The notes under the pieces were generated by a model. It ran no database searches, was not told the DNA's origin, and saw only the letters and a list, made by a program, of their open reading frames with translations. This document shows positions 34,801 to 46,206 of a stretch of DNA of 64,000 nucleotides, one piece after another. Position 1 is the stretch's first letter. The number at the start of each line of letters is the position of its first letter. The position numbers and the translations under genes were made by a program. This DNA comes from Halichondria panicea (Eukaryota > Porifera > Demospongiae > Suberitida > Halichondriidae): the NCBI RefSeq assembly GCF_963675165.1, contig NC_087392.1:3679442-3743441 (forward strand), in the 5' to 3' direction.

Positions 34801-36145
34801 TAACAGCGAACTATGATAATTATTACAAAGGCCAGTCAGTCACCCAGGCCTCAAATCCATGGGGTGTGTACAAAACAACTCCTCACATGTACAAAGGCCA
34901 TTTACGTACAATAGTCAAACGTTTGTTCCCCAAAATGTATCTGCTATAAAAACGGGTTCCATGCACTTGTAACCGTGATTAACTGCATAATTACCTTGTG
35001 TGTAACTCCGTTATTTACTTTGATAGTACTGTCCCATGGGTTGTCACTAGTGAGATTTTTCCTCTGGAAGGAAGAGGTGAGCTGTGACTGCATTAATAAT
35101 AGTTATAGACTGAGTCCAAGGTCTCTATGGGGTTTTGAGACCTGAAGGCCCGAGGCTGTAGCATCTCGAGCGTAGCGAGGGTGCTACTAAGGCAAAACTC
35201 CATAGTGACCGTTGACGAGGCCTATAACTGGTTTAGAATAGTGCTAAGCAAGCTAGGCTATATTAACACAAAGAAGACTCTGAAACCAAGAGTTTCTACA
35301 AGCCTCAAGCAACGTTAAAGCTTTGCTCTGGCTAGATCTAGTCTACATAAAAAAACTCACATTGATGAAGGCAGTTTCTGTTTCTTGAGAATCACGCATT
35401 GCAAATAAAAAGTTGCTATTGTCATAGTAGTTAGCTCTGCACTAGAGCACTAGCTATTGTAGCTGCAAGAGAGAGATAAAAGCTGCAAAGCGGCACTGCA
35501 GAACGCAAAACTTTTAAAAAAATTAATTTTTAATGATGCACTGTATCATCGTTACTATGACTTCAACATAAACTGTGTGATGTTGCCATGTTCCATACAA
35601 GTTAATCTTGACATCATCTTGCCTGTAGGCATAATCAGTATAATAGACCTACTTAGAAGACCTCAGGTCCATAAGTGAAATAATGGACCTCTCAGTGACC
35701 TATCAGATTGCAGTATTACTACAAGCATTTTCTAACTGTACATATTGTATTACACATGTATCTATATACAGCTGTTATGGTAGCTATTGCCACGGCAACA
35801 AACTGGGGAACAACATACCTCTTTACTCAAGCATTTCCCTCAATTCTGGCTTCTTTCCAAACATTTGGTTCTCTGTATATGTATAGCATTTTTCATCTAT
35901 CTGCTGCTGTGTTTTTTTTCCTCTTATTACCAGAGACTAAGGTACGTTATTTTCACACGCCAAATTTTTGAAACTGTTTTGTATAGGGTGTTAGTCTTGA
36001 AGAAATTGAGAAGATATTTGCTAAACCGTGGCTGGAGAGAATTCTTGTGGCAAGTAAGTTTATGTACCAATGCATGCGTACTATTGGGAGGCCGCCTATG
36101 ATATCTTTTCTATTAATGAGGCTCATACAGTCACCTTTATACTAG
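28820..36145 (+). CDS. MFS sugar-type transporter (SLC2/GLUT-like fold)
   Basis: Twelve exons, in phase, 499 aa: 28820-28908, 29194-29314, 31832-31889, 31942-32044, 32105-32146, 32742-32972, 33346-33531, 34068-34182, 34600-34775, 35027-35076, 35772-35941 and 35987-36145. About 12 membrane segments are visible. Signature motifs: YIGRKVSLVV (TM2-TM3 loop, D/G-R-K type), GRFVAGVGYG, AEIAPKHIRGSL, PRTPRWLMLKGREPEAREVL at the TM6 loop, LGRKPLL (TM8-TM9), PWVVTSEIFPLEGRG, and LLLPETKGVSLEEIEKIF at the end of TM12. These are the standard sugar-porter family marks, so the substrate is probably a hexose or polyol. Introns 2 and 5-7 are stuffed with repeats. Exon 12 contains a possible extra donor (CAAGTAAG), so an alternative tail is possible. 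Confidence 0.87.
29366..29498. repeat. Fold-back repeat in transporter intron 2
   Basis: GTGTTTTTAATGCTGGTGCA at the left pairs with TGCACCAGCAGTAAAACAC at the right. Between them are further small inverted repeats around GAGTAATGCACTCATGAG. Confidence 0.65.
29807..31165. mobile_element. Non-autonomous transposon, 5-bp duplication TAAAG, with a second element inside
   Basis: The left end is CAGGGGCGGATCAAG and the right end, reverse-complemented, CAGTAGTGGCGGATCTAG. TAAAG flanks both sides (29802-29806 and 31166-31170). A second element of the same group is nested at 29840-30109. No transposase frame is recognised. It lies in transporter intron 2. Confidence 0.75.
29840..30109. mobile_element. 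Nested 270-bp element, 5-bp duplication GTGCT
   Basis: The ends are CAGTGGCGGATTC and GGATCCACCACTG, with GTGCT at 29835-29839 and 30110-30114. Removing it reunites GGGTGCT with CAAGCACCTCC of the host element. Confidence 0.82.
31285..31420 (+). pseudogene. Ankyrin-like coding fragment in transporter intron 2
   Basis: The translation includes NLERCVEVFLNRGADPDVPI, which has the end-of-repeat pattern of an ankyrin unit (GADPDVP). It is isolated, on the transporter strand but not spliceable in phase, and next to repeat sequence. Probably a captured or decayed exon. Confidence 0.35.
32171..32756. repeat. Near-perfect tandem duplication, 293-bp period, copying a splice acceptor
   Basis: Unit 1 is 32171-32463 and unit 2 is 32464-32756; only about two differences were noticed (AACTGCATG/AACTGAATG and GTTAATTAAA/GTTAATGAAA). 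Each unit ends with the intron 5 acceptor TATACAG and the first bases of transporter exon 6, so there are two copies of the exon 6 start. Confidence 0.9.
33109..33320. mobile_element. CAGAGGAGG-ended MITE (copy 2) in transporter intron 6
   Basis: Right end, reverse-complemented: CAGAGGAGGGAGGACACAAT; left end: CAAGGAGGGAGGACACAAT, missing one base. Arms of about 70 bp include ACTAATTATGACCTTTTAA, shared with 38831-39611. Flanking 9-mers GGCTGTCAT and GGCTATCGA agree at 6 of 9 positions, consistent with an older insertion. Confidence 0.65.
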
Positions 36146-37680
36146 AATATTTTGCGCATGAAAAACATAATTTCCCAATGAGCCAAATCAGTAGAAATGT
36201 TGCGATCTAACTATTGCATTCTGGTAAGGATCGTGTGTCACACCAGTACCATTATAGTGCGATTTTAGTTCTATGTTTATTAATGCTCGCAAAACATTCT
36301 AGTAATATTATGGTACTCATGTCTATTAATAACCATGCTTTCTATCAAGTTACATGTACATTGTAGTTATATCATGGTGAACTATTAGACTAAGTACTGT
36401 ATGGCAGTATGTATAGGCTGCCGCAGAAAGTTTCTAGGTAGCACCAGGAGTACATTAGTGTGATTTGATTGGGAAATGAGTATTAGTTAATGCATGTACA
36501 GTGTATAGAGGGGTTTACAACAGCTAGTAATGTAACTCAGTGGCATAGGCAGAGAGGTTGTATCTGGGCGTGTCTATAGCGACGGTAAAGTGTGCAGTGA
36601 AACATGCGTAAATGTCTAGCACTGAAAATACAACTACAAAGAAAGATAATAATAGTAGTATGCTATCTATGTCCAAGTAGATCGAGCCAATAGGCTTCCA
36701 GGTTCATTGTCTGCAGTAACTGGTAGCACAGTAGGGAACCACACAAAGCGTCCCTTCCTTCAAACCGAGTTGACATGCAGCTTGGACTTGATGCTCATCG
36801 AGAGAGGCCTTCTTGTTTTGACACAGCTTGATAGCTATCACCTAAATCTAGTACCTAGCTATAGCTATAGCTATAGACTACTTTCTTCAAGAGATAATTT
36901 GTAACATGGGGCTATTTTGTGATTTCGAAACCAGACGTATATGTTTTGTTTTACTATAGTCATGGAATTTGTTAAATCTTAATCCACACCCATATACAGT
37001 CTTCCCAGGTCAAGTTGGCTACCTATAGCGTTGTTTAGAGACAACTCGGCCTGGACAACGGCTAGGGTTTCATACAGAGGAGTGAAAGGGGAGTACCTTG
37101 GGATTTCTTCCCCTAGAAATAGGAATGAATGTTGTCATAAAAAAATGTGGTGTTTTACAATAGAGGAATTTATAGCTATAATTTTCCTACAATCTCATTA
37201 ACTATATAACTAGAGCACTGAAGTGCAAACCCTTGGCGTTAATTTGAGGTTTAGTGAGTCTACAGTCTCGAGTCAAAGCCGCTTGTACATCTAGGTCAAC
37301 GTGGCAGGTTCGAGCTTTTTAGCTTTTTAGCTTTTGCTCGCTTTTATTCGACAATGAAGCTTTAACATCAAAATCTGCCAAATTTAAAACTTCTACCTTC
37401 TTAAAACACATAATTTCAGTGCAAAGTCAACAATTCATATCTTCCTCCATGTTTTCCTATACATAGAAGATGTAAATTGTTGTGGGGATGCTCCAATAGC
37501 ATCACTGGCTCAGCTCTCAAGTAATGTGGAATCACAGATAGAAGTCGAGAGAGAAACTGTTGTATCATGGTGGAATCACAATAGCAGTTTCCTTTCGGGA
37601 CAAGGGTAATCTTGGACAGTCCTAACCAATTCGGGACAGCTGGCACCTATGTGCCTCATGCTGCATGAGGCCTGATTCAT
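36146..37680. other. Spacer after the transporter gene, no gene recognised
   Basis: Contains repeat fragments, including a GCTCGCAAAACATT motif near 36285 and an ATACAGAGGAGTGAAAGG fragment near 37072 related to the 12730 MITE. No exons could be supported. Confidence 0.5.
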
Positions 37681-37683
37681 AGA

Positions 37684-37805
37684 ATGACATGGTGCAGTGT
37701 GATGGCTGTGAGACCAGTGGTATACTACTGTACATGCATGAAACGTGTGTGTGTGAGGAGAGCTGCATTCAGTAACTGGCACTGCATAGACTGTGAAGAC
37801 CATAG
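37684..37805 (+). pseudogene. Degenerate PHD-finger fragment
   Basis: Pieces in different frames spell PHD marks: MVQCDGCE near the start, then YYCTCM, and FSNWHCIDCED at the end. The Cys and His spacing fits the second half of a PHD zinc finger, but at least one frame change separates the pieces and no flanking protein is seen. PHD fingers occur both in chromatin readers and in some invertebrate transposons; this could derive from either. Confidence 0.45.
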
Positions 37806-37941
37806 AAGACTGTATTGGTGTATTTTGAGAATGCACTGTCACATAATGTTACCGCTGTTGCGCTGTTAATGGGGGGCCTAAAATGTTAAAATTATAGGCC
37901 CAGGGGGGCCCAATCTCATGGGGGGCCTAAAGTTTTATGAC

Positions 37942-38355
37942 ACCGGCTGTGTTGAAACGTGACCAAACAGTTAAAAATAAATTTAACTAAACTTTTTACA
38001 CGCATGCAGGGTAAATCCTGATGACTGGACATGGCACATGAGGATTCAAGGACAATTTTGCACCTACTGTAATAATCTACTTTTTATGACATTCTTTTTA
38101 TATCATCTTCCTCCATTCCTGGATAAGCAATTGGTTCTACATGTATAATTTACAACAGAACTAACACACCAAAAAAATACATGTTAGCATTTTAGCATTT
38201 GAGTGTTCTCAATGCACTATACATGGTACCGGCTGTGTTGAAACGTGACCAAACAGAATTTAACGAAACTTTTTACACGCATGCAGGGTAAACCCTGATG
38301 ACTGGACATGGCACATGAGGATTCAAGGACAATTTTGCACCTACTGTAATAATCT
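37942..38355. repeat. Direct repeat, two copies 286 bp apart
   Basis: The segment starting ACCGGCTGTGTTGAAACGTG occurs at 37942 and 38228 and matches for about 130 bp apart from one 13-bp gap and a few substitutions. Non-coding. Confidence 0.8.
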
Positions 38356-38765
38356 ATGTTAGCATTTAACTCAGGAGCCCAATTAAGAGTCAATCTAGCA
38401 TTCCAGAGGAGAACAAAGCTTGTACAAGAGCAAGACTTTTGATTGTAAAAGTCTTGCTCTTGCATGTACTAGCCTCGATGTCATGAGCGGCTTGTTTTCG
38501 AGGTCACTGTGTAGCTGGCTTTGAGACTTGTATCTCTGCTTCTGAGCAAAATTGGCAAAAATAAAATTTGACCCCCCCTGAAAAATAACGTTTTAAACTG
38601 ATAGACACTAAAAACTAGGCTTGAAGTAGTCTGCAAGAGAAGTTTGGATAAATCCAATTAGTGACCTTAATTAGCTAAGGTCAAGTGGTTCCAGCCTCCT
38701 CTGATGGCATTCCAAATAAGCAAAACCTCGAGAACAAAGCTTTGTATCACTCTGGCTTTGTATTA

Positions 38766-38819
38766 GCCTCGATTCCAGGCCGATTAAAATACGTATTTTA
38801 ATCGGCCTTGAATCGAGGC
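38766..38819. repeat. 54-bp palindrome
   Basis: The sequence is symmetric about ATACGTAT at 38789-38796; the arms read GCCTCGATTCCAGGCCGATT outward to inward with a short mismatch. The CCTCGATTCCAGGCC unit recurs near 19580, 39640 and 57970, so this is a fold-back repeat family. Confidence 0.8.
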
Positions 38820-38830
38820 TAGCTTTGTAT

Positions 38831-39611
38831 CAGAGGAGGTCGGACATCACTTGAACTTTCACTAATTATGACCTTTTAATGACATTCCAGGCCAAATTGC
38901 TTTTCGTTTTTGCTGACTCAGCAGTAGCGTCTACTGTATACTTATGTTAGTCTCTATTTTAGCCGCCCTCTAAAAGTTGGGCAGCCTAATCGTATTATAG
39001 AGGGCGACCGATTCATGAGACAATATTTCTGCACGCGGTTTCTGTCGCTGAATCTGTTGACAGCTACCCTATCAGCACATAATAGCCATCAGGGGCGTAG
39101 GCAGGAATTTGAGGAAGGGGGGCTGAGCTGTTCGTGCCAGAAACTACTTGGCGCGGAGCGCCGAAAATTCCGGTGACCAGGAGCCACACCCCCTAATTAA
39201 TGACTCATTGCGCATGTGCAAGAAATAGCCACACCTTGCTTCAATTAATAATACTGCTAAAGCTAGCTAGCTAGCCCTAGCCGTAGCTAGCTAGCTTAGT
39301 TGCACTAAAGAATCAAAGTTACTAGTATAGTATAGCTAGCTCTTGGACATGCTGTTTGTCTGCCACTAATCTATACCAGTAATTCCCAGGCTGAAGACTC
39401 ATCAGAGAAGGTGGGGCTCTTAGTGTAGTTTTTGCAGAGAAAGGGGGGGCTCCAGCCCCCAAAGCCCTCCCCCTCCCTACGCCCCTGGCCATACTAGCTA
39501 GATCCAGTCATGTTCTACTGCTGAGTCAGCAAAAACGAAAAGCAATTTGGCCTGGAATGTCATTAAAAGGTCATAATTAGTGAAAGTTCAAGCGATGTCC
39601 GACCTCCTCTG
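38831..39611. mobile_element. CAGAGGAGG-ended element (copy 3), 9-bp duplication, about 95-bp arms
   Basis: The left arm starts CAGAGGAGGTCGGACATCAC and the right arm is its near-perfect reverse complement through the GCTGACTCAGCAG region. GCTTTGTAT flanks both sides (38822-38830 and 39612-39620). Another element is nested at 39090-39487. Long arms plus a 9-bp duplication point to Mutator-like elements. No transposase. Confidence 0.82.
39090..39487. mobile_element. Nested 398-bp element, 5-bp duplication GCCAT
   Basis: The ends are CAGGGGCGTAGGCAGG and CCTCCCTACGCCCCTG, with GCCAT at 39085-39089 and 39488-39492. Same end type as the elements at 12730, 21987, 29807 and 29840. Confidence 0.85.
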
Positions 39612-39658
39612 GCTTTGTATCAACCTCTGGCTTAGCCTCGATCCCAGGCCGCTTTGTA

Positions 39659-39712
39659 TAGACTGGAAACCACTCCCTTTGCTCTGGGAGAAGGGGAGTG
39701 GTTTCCAGTCTA
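39659..39712. repeat. Perfect-arm hairpin
   Basis: TAGACTGGAAACCACTCCC pairs with GGGAGTGGTTTCCAGTCTA across a short loop that includes CTCTGGGAGAAGG. It lies just outside the copy 3 element, about 110 bp before the AFG1-like start. Confidence 0.75.
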
Positions 39713-39817
39713 AGTCATATCTATGTCGATGTCTAGCTAGCTAGCTATAATAAAGTAGCTATAGAGAGTTTAATCTAGAGTTTAATAGGTTGTAGAATCT
39801 AGTCTACTTTATTTAAT

Positions 39818-41944
39818 ATGTTGAGACCGATCAAACACCTCGTTCTTACCAGAAAAAGGACACAAAAATGTTTGACACATTTTCTTTTGAGCACTAGATC
39901 TACAGTAAAGTTGCCAAGCACTTCAGGTAACCCAGAACTGTACAGTGATGTGCCCAGCATTTTTGAATTAATGACTATAATTATTCAAAACACAAATTTG
40001 CTTTTTTATATGTACTAGTAAACTAGGCATATTAAGAAACTAGGCGTATTAAGAAACTAGGCAGGGCATAAGAGGTGGTTCTTTTTGGGTTTAATACTGA
40101 TCAACCATTACCATTGATCGACCCATAAATACAATAGTACTAGATACTTCCTCTTGTATCTATGATCGACCAGGCTCATCCCTAATACTGTGATAGTTAT
40201 CAAGTTACTATTGTATTCTGCAATGATAGATAAGTAATACGACTGTACAGGAGTCTATCAAAAGCACTACGATATTCTCAGTGAGTACGAGGCTCTGGTG
40301 GCTGCCGAGGAACTACAATACAATAGTCAACAAGTGAAGGTGGTCAAAGAACTAAAACGTCTTCAAGAGAGACTGTATGACTACCAACCATACAAACAAG
40401 GCTTCATGGACAGGGTAAAAATGTTGCTTTATTAGTTAGATGTAAGTCTATTCAATTATCTTTTTTTCGTGCAGCTGTTTGGTTCACGGAATAAAGTGAA
40501 AAAAATGCAGGGGATGTATATGCATGGCTCAGTAGGTGAGCTGTAAATAATGTTTGGAGTTGATCGACACAAGAATATCGAATGAAAAATAGTCTTTCAG
40601 AAGGGTTTAATAAATTTAATGTTTCTTTGCAGGAGCTGGGAAGACAATGTTGATGGATCTGTTCTTTAAAACTGTGCATGTTGAACAGAAGCGACGTGTG
40701 CACTTTAACAAGTTCATGAGAACTGTTCATGACAGTAAGCTATTAACTTAATAGCTACGTAAGGTTAATTACTTAGTTTTCATCTAGAAATTGTGCTAGT
40801 TAAATGCGTTGTAAATTAATACAGAAATTCACCATTTTAAGAAGAACGTATCGTCTGATCGTGATAGGAGAGTACCATACGATCCTATAAGCCCAGTTGC
40901 CATGGATATAGCGGCTGATGCCCACCTCCTCTGCTTTGATGAATTCCAGGTGACAGATATTGGTGATGCCATGATTCTAAAGAGGCTGTTCACTGCCCTG
41001 TTGAATGCAGGAGTGGTGGTAGTGGCTACCTCCAATAGACAACCCGATGGTGAGTGGCATTATAGTGTTGTTGCGATAGTCGTTGCCTTTACTAGCCATG
41101 CTAATTTGCACTTAGTGCCTCTTTACGTACGTATTCAGCCAATAACGAATCCTATGAACCTAAACTTATATCTGTCCCCCTATGCCATAGCCTGTATGTT
41201 ATGTGTGCGTTAATTACTACTATAATTGTTAAGTATGATGGTCTATTGGTACCGTATATCTTGTAATTATCCCAGACACTTTTCTGGGAAATGTTTGTTG
41301 TTCTAATACAGCTGGCTCATGTATCTAGACAATACCTTGATACGTTCCAAGCAACGTACGTAGCTTTATAGCTAGCAAGAGTTGTGCAGGTAGATAGCTT
41401 GAGGATAGATAGCTAGTGCAACTGTTCAGTCACACACTGTACTACAGGTTAAACTTAGCTAGCTCCCATGCAGCTGCATGCCTGTTCTAATTATCCACGT
41501 GCGCTATTCCAATTTAACTCGGACAATTTCCGAAGTACTGTCCTATCAATTTATTTATTTACAGTATATTATAGACAGGATCAGCTAAAGCTGTGCAGTA
41601 GCTAATAGTTCACTATAATCTATCTGTCTATTATCTATAAGTAAAAGTGGTGACCAGTTTCTTTGAAAGCTAGTATTCTTGATCCAGATTTGTACAAACA
41701 TGGTCTACAGAGGAGCAACTTCCTCCCCTTCATCAAGGTTCTGAAGGACCACTGTGCTATTTTTGAGCTGGCCTCGGATATAGACTACAGACGTACCGTC
41801 ATGGCAGCCACTGAGGGTAAAGTTTACCTTTCGTGAGTTATCACTATTATCAGGAGTACATTCATGCACTCGTGCTAATAATTTATGTATAGATTAATAA
41901 TTATGCCTCGAGATGTAGCCGCCATGAGGGATACGGTAAAGCTG

Positions 41945-41994
<50 letters not shown>

Positions 41995-44900
41995 TGTGTG
42001 TTTGTGTGTCTTGTGTCTGTATTCCAGTTGTAACTACTCAACGGTTGCAATGCAACAAATTCCACATTTTCTTGGATTTTTACTCGTGTATTTGCAAACT
42101 AAAGCTTCTTTCTCTTGAGTTTAATATAGCTAATTTTACTTACAGTGAAGGCTGTTTCAGAATCTTTCATAGCATCATCTGTTCGCACAAACTTTCTATT
42201 CAACTTATGAGTGTTAGTCTTGCTAAAGTGCTAGCTGTTTGTTAGCTACAAGAGTCAGAAAAGAGCTGCAAAGCTGCATGCATGTACAGTCAGAAGCAGC
42301 CCTTGTGAACTTTGACCTCATTGCAGATCCACCCCTTTTTTAATTACCGTATATGCTTGATCAGGAGCCGCGGCTACTAAATGTTTCATTTTGCTGGAAA
42401 AGGAGGCTACAATTCGAGAGAGGTCACTGTTCAAGAGCAGCGTTTACTAGCTCCAGCTAATTATGCCTCGGTGCGCATGCGCAAGCGAGGTATACGGTTG
42501 TGTGTCTGTGTGTGTGTGTAGACTAGCTGTTACAGCTGCTCAAGGATCAATGAAGTGCAAGTAAGAGTTCTATAGGCTTCTAGTCATTTTCTTGGATTCA
42601 TATTTGTGGATTTGCAAAATAAAGCTTCGTTCTCGAGTTATGCCTAGTTTTGCTTACCCATTGCAGCATTTTCAGAAGAGTCCGTAGCAAAACTTGTTCA
42701 CCAAGTGTTGCTACTCTACTTAGTAGTTAGCTCTGCACTAGAACGCTAGCTATTGGTAGCTGCATGAGTGAGAAGAGAGCTGCAAGGCTCTGCTGACTTG
42801 CAGCCATTAATTTTAGACTTGAACTTTTGGCATCGATCGTTTTTAACAACAATAATCGTCGATCATTACCCACTCTTTAAGTTTCCCTGTGATTCTGGAT
42901 TTTGCATACAATAAAATTAAAAATGTTCGTTATGATAATTATAAGCTAGCTATTAGTAGCTTTATGTTATGTAGCTTTGGCACCTCCACCGAGGCATCAG
43001 CACCCGCGGTGCTTTCATTCAGTTTGCCATCAAAAGTTATTTTCACGTTCATAAAAACTTGAACTCTGTGAAGCACTAACAAGCTGCTACCTGTACCTAG
43101 TAGCTACGTACATGTAGCTAGCTGCTAGTATTAATAATTTTTTTGGCTGCCACGTGCAGAAGTGCTAGAGTCAAAGTTCACTGAGGCTACTATTTGAGAG
43201 CGGCTACCATTTGGCTGGCAAGGGGGGCTACTATTTGAGTGCGGCCTTTATACAAGAGCGGCCTCTGGTCGAGCATATACGGTATTCATTAACACTCTTG
43301 AGAGAAAGCAAAACATGGCGAGAGGCATTAGCACAGCGCAGCTTGCAACACTTGTTACTCATGCAAGAGCAGTACAGCACAAAGGCATAACGTAATAACC
43401 TACTTATTACTGATTGTCTAATGACAATGCACTCAAAAATGCAATGCAAGCTAATAGGGTGGTGGGTGGTGCTTTAGGTTGAATCGGTCTGCATCCTGTG
43501 TAATGTCAATATCCAGGTATATTGACCACATCCCTGGTGATAATCAATATACCACCCTGTATTTACAACAGTAGTACAACCCTTTGATGTCTGACCACAA
43601 TGAACAAGAAAATTAATACTCGTTTGGTGGTTAGTTGTTGCCAATTACTAGAGTGTTTTACGAGCATTAAACATAGCTAATTTTGGAGTGTTGATCACTT
43701 TGCAAAAATCTATACCGGTGCTTTTATGGTTACGATCTTTGCCAAAACGCAAAAGTTAGATCACAAAGTGTCGACTTTTCTGCTGATTTGGCTCATTCGC
43801 AAAGCTTTTTCACGCACAAAAACATTATAATAATACATATGGTAATTAATTCTAATACCAATACTGTAGTTCACACAGTTAGGTATAGAGTACTGCATGT
43901 GATTATAATAAAGCTTAAGTTTTTGTTTTGTAGGCCCAACACCATAGAAGCTAATGCCACACTTGTCCAAGTGTTCGAGAAATTGGCCCGTGAACAAGGA
44001 GCAAGTAAGTAACTTTGCGTATTCTATTGTAGATATTTCAAGTACTGTAAACATTGGTTTGATCGCTGAGGATTTTAAGCCTTTCATATAATATCTATAC
44101 TGGCTATTTCCATAAATTACATACTTTACGGAGTACTTACTTTGTACGGTGCACTTTTGCTACATTATGACCACTGAAGTCCTCTTTCTTACAGCTCCTA
44201 GTAGAAGAGAACTAGAATTCCTCGGTCGTAAGCTGGTAGTCCCTCAAGCAGCAGGAACTCTTGCATTTTTCACTTTCAATGACCTTTGCTCTAATCCTCT
44301 CAGTGCTGTGGATTACCTAGAGCTGTGTGAAAACTTTGACACTGTGTTCATTCAAGATATTCCGCAACTAACCATTAGCACGAGAACTGAGGCTAGACGG
44401 TTCATTACAATGATTGACAACTTTTATGATCGCTGTGTGAAAATTGTTTGCACAGCTGAGGTACAGCCAGAAAATTTATTCAGAGCAAAACTGGCGACTG
44501 CTAAAGAAAGTGAAGAGTTTAGAATACTAGCAGATGATCTATCAATTGAAGAGGTACGTGAAAGTACAAAAAGACAGTGATGATTGAACTTCATCGTATA
44601 ATTATAAGAGGTGCATGTATATGTATCAGTGGATTAATGGCTGATTTAAACTCGTTCCCAAGCCGATTTTCAAACATTTAATTAGAGAAAAAACAGTCTG
44701 GGACCGAGGCTATGGCTGATTATTATACTGTTGGTGTATGTCAATAAGTATCAGCTAGCCCCTAACTACATTTACAATTTCACAATGAACGCTTACAATT
44801 AAATAATGTGTATGTACGTACGAGTAATAACAATGGCTGTCATGTCTTTTGGTCTGCCATGCAGGGAACACAAGACTACGAGGCCAGCATTTTCACTGGT

Positions 44901-44999
44901 GAAGATGAGATCTTCTCATTTGAGCGAGCAGTGTCACGTCTAATGGAGATGCAGGGGAAAGAATACTGGAACTCTGACATTAAAACACACCTTCAGTAG
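39818..44999 (+). CDS. AFG1L: AFG1-like mitochondrial AAA ATPase
   Basis: Nine exons, in phase, 456 aa: 39818-39926, 40251-40414, 40475-40535, 40633-40734, 40825-41049, 41688-41832, 43934-44004, 44195-44553 and 44865-44999. The start [20 protein letters not shown] is basic and lacks acidic residues, as in a mitochondrial presequence. The Walker A motif GSVGAGKTML is split between exons 3 and 4, followed by [12 protein letters not shown], Walker [19 protein letters not shown], the sensor-1-like [20 protein letters not shown] and RSNFLPFI, all characteristic of this family. [17 protein letters not shown] and the C-terminal [16 protein letters not shown] also fit. In yeast and mammals Afg1/LACE1 is an inner-membrane-associated matrix ATPase that aids turnover of respiratory-chain subunits. 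Intron 6 is 2.1 kb of repeats. Confidence 0.9.
41947..42009 (+). repeat. (TG)n microsatellite
   Basis: About 60 bp of TG repeats with a few TTTG interruptions. It is an internal part of an interspersed repeat that carries TG tracts at the same place near 60240. Confidence 0.9.
42345..43284. mobile_element. TA-flanked element, about 940 bp, TACCGTATATGCT ends
   Basis: The left end TACCGTATATGCTTGATCAG pairs with the right end CTGGTCGAGCATATACGGTA. Inside is a repeat unit that reappears reversed at about 55682-56235. Located in AFG1L intron 6. No transposase was found. Confidence 0.7.
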
Positions 45000-46206
45000 T
45001 AACAAGCAGGTCAATCTCTCATGGTGTGTGTGCTAGGCAAATCTGTTTTTACAACAATATTTATTACATGTACATGTCATACCAGTACATGCCATGCATG
45101 AAACCAATGAAACTGGACAATAGCGCATGCATGCATTCTGGACCTCACACAGTGACATTGTAGGTTGCATGTTGTGTTGAAATAATTATAGTAGTGTATT
45201 AAGTAAGTAGATCTATATGTACTCTGCAGAACTCATAATAAGTGCTATTTGTACTCTTATACCATTTTGCACAGAATAATTATACATGCGCGTGTTGTCC
45301 CACTAAAATGAAACAGTACGTAGTCAATAATGGGCGTGGCACCTAACTCTATCCCTAACCCAAACCTAACTAATTATTAACCTTCATTTCCGGTTGTTTC
45401 GTTTTAGTGGGACTACATAATGATGGGCATAAAAGTAAAGTTGTACACAGTATGAATTTACCTCGTGCTTTGACTAAGTACATGTACAGTATAAAACCTT
45501 ATCAGCGTCCTAGAGTTCGATGGGTGATAGTGAGATGTGATGTAACTACCATGTCAAATCCGTCCTCGCGGTTAGTATAGCTATAGTATGACTAACACCT
45601 ACTCATACAAGTCTCAGGGGCGGACCACTGCATGACGGAAGGGCCAGGCCCAAGAAAAGGCATCACCGGTTAATTATTGCTCGATAATTAGCTATAATTA
45701 TGTTTTATAGACAGCTGAACATTCCTTAATTTAAAGTGGTTTCTTATTATGTAGGTGATGGACCGTACTTATATTATGAAGCTTTCCCTGTTAACCAGTA
45801 TGTTGCTCAGATAATCATGCATATCTAGAGTGATGGAGCTAGTGTCGTGAGTGCTACGTTCTCTTAAAATGCCGCGCTCGTGAGACACGCCATTGAACTC
45901 TGAATTTATAACTCTCCTATAATTATTCACATTAATTGTCATCATCACTTTATTGATATACAGTGTACCAAAACCGCGAAAGTGAAATGTTAATTTTTTA
46001 TAGAGTTATGGATAGTCGACAGTAATTATAAAAACAGATAAAAGTCTGATTTGGCTCATTCGCAAAGGTTTTTCACACGCTAGTAATACAGTATTGTGCA
46101 ATTTTACTATTGCATAGTCATGCAGAGTCAGTAAAAACTATAGACACATGCATGAATGTAGAGTATATAGTCAGCAATCAGTTATATAGTGTTGTGTTCC
46201 CCTGCA
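45000..46206. other. Spacer between convergent AFG1L and ABCG-A
   Basis: Holds a 117-bp fold-back MITE at 45297-45413 and, near 45617, a lone CAGGGGCGGACC end of the 5-bp-duplication group with no partner. No gene seen. Confidence 0.5.
45297..45413. repeat. Fold-back MITE, 117 bp
   Basis: The ends are GTCCCACTAAAATGAAAC and GTTTCGTTTTAGTGGGAC, an 18-bp inverted repeat with one mismatch. Non-coding. Confidence 0.75.

Noticed and set aside
38831-39611. hAT assignment for the CAGAGGAGG element based on its CAG start
   Set aside because: The target duplication is 9 bp rather than 8 and the arms are about 95 bp, which fits Mutator-like elements better.
41885-42245. Cys-Val repeat peptides
   Set aside because: Translation of a TG microsatellite.
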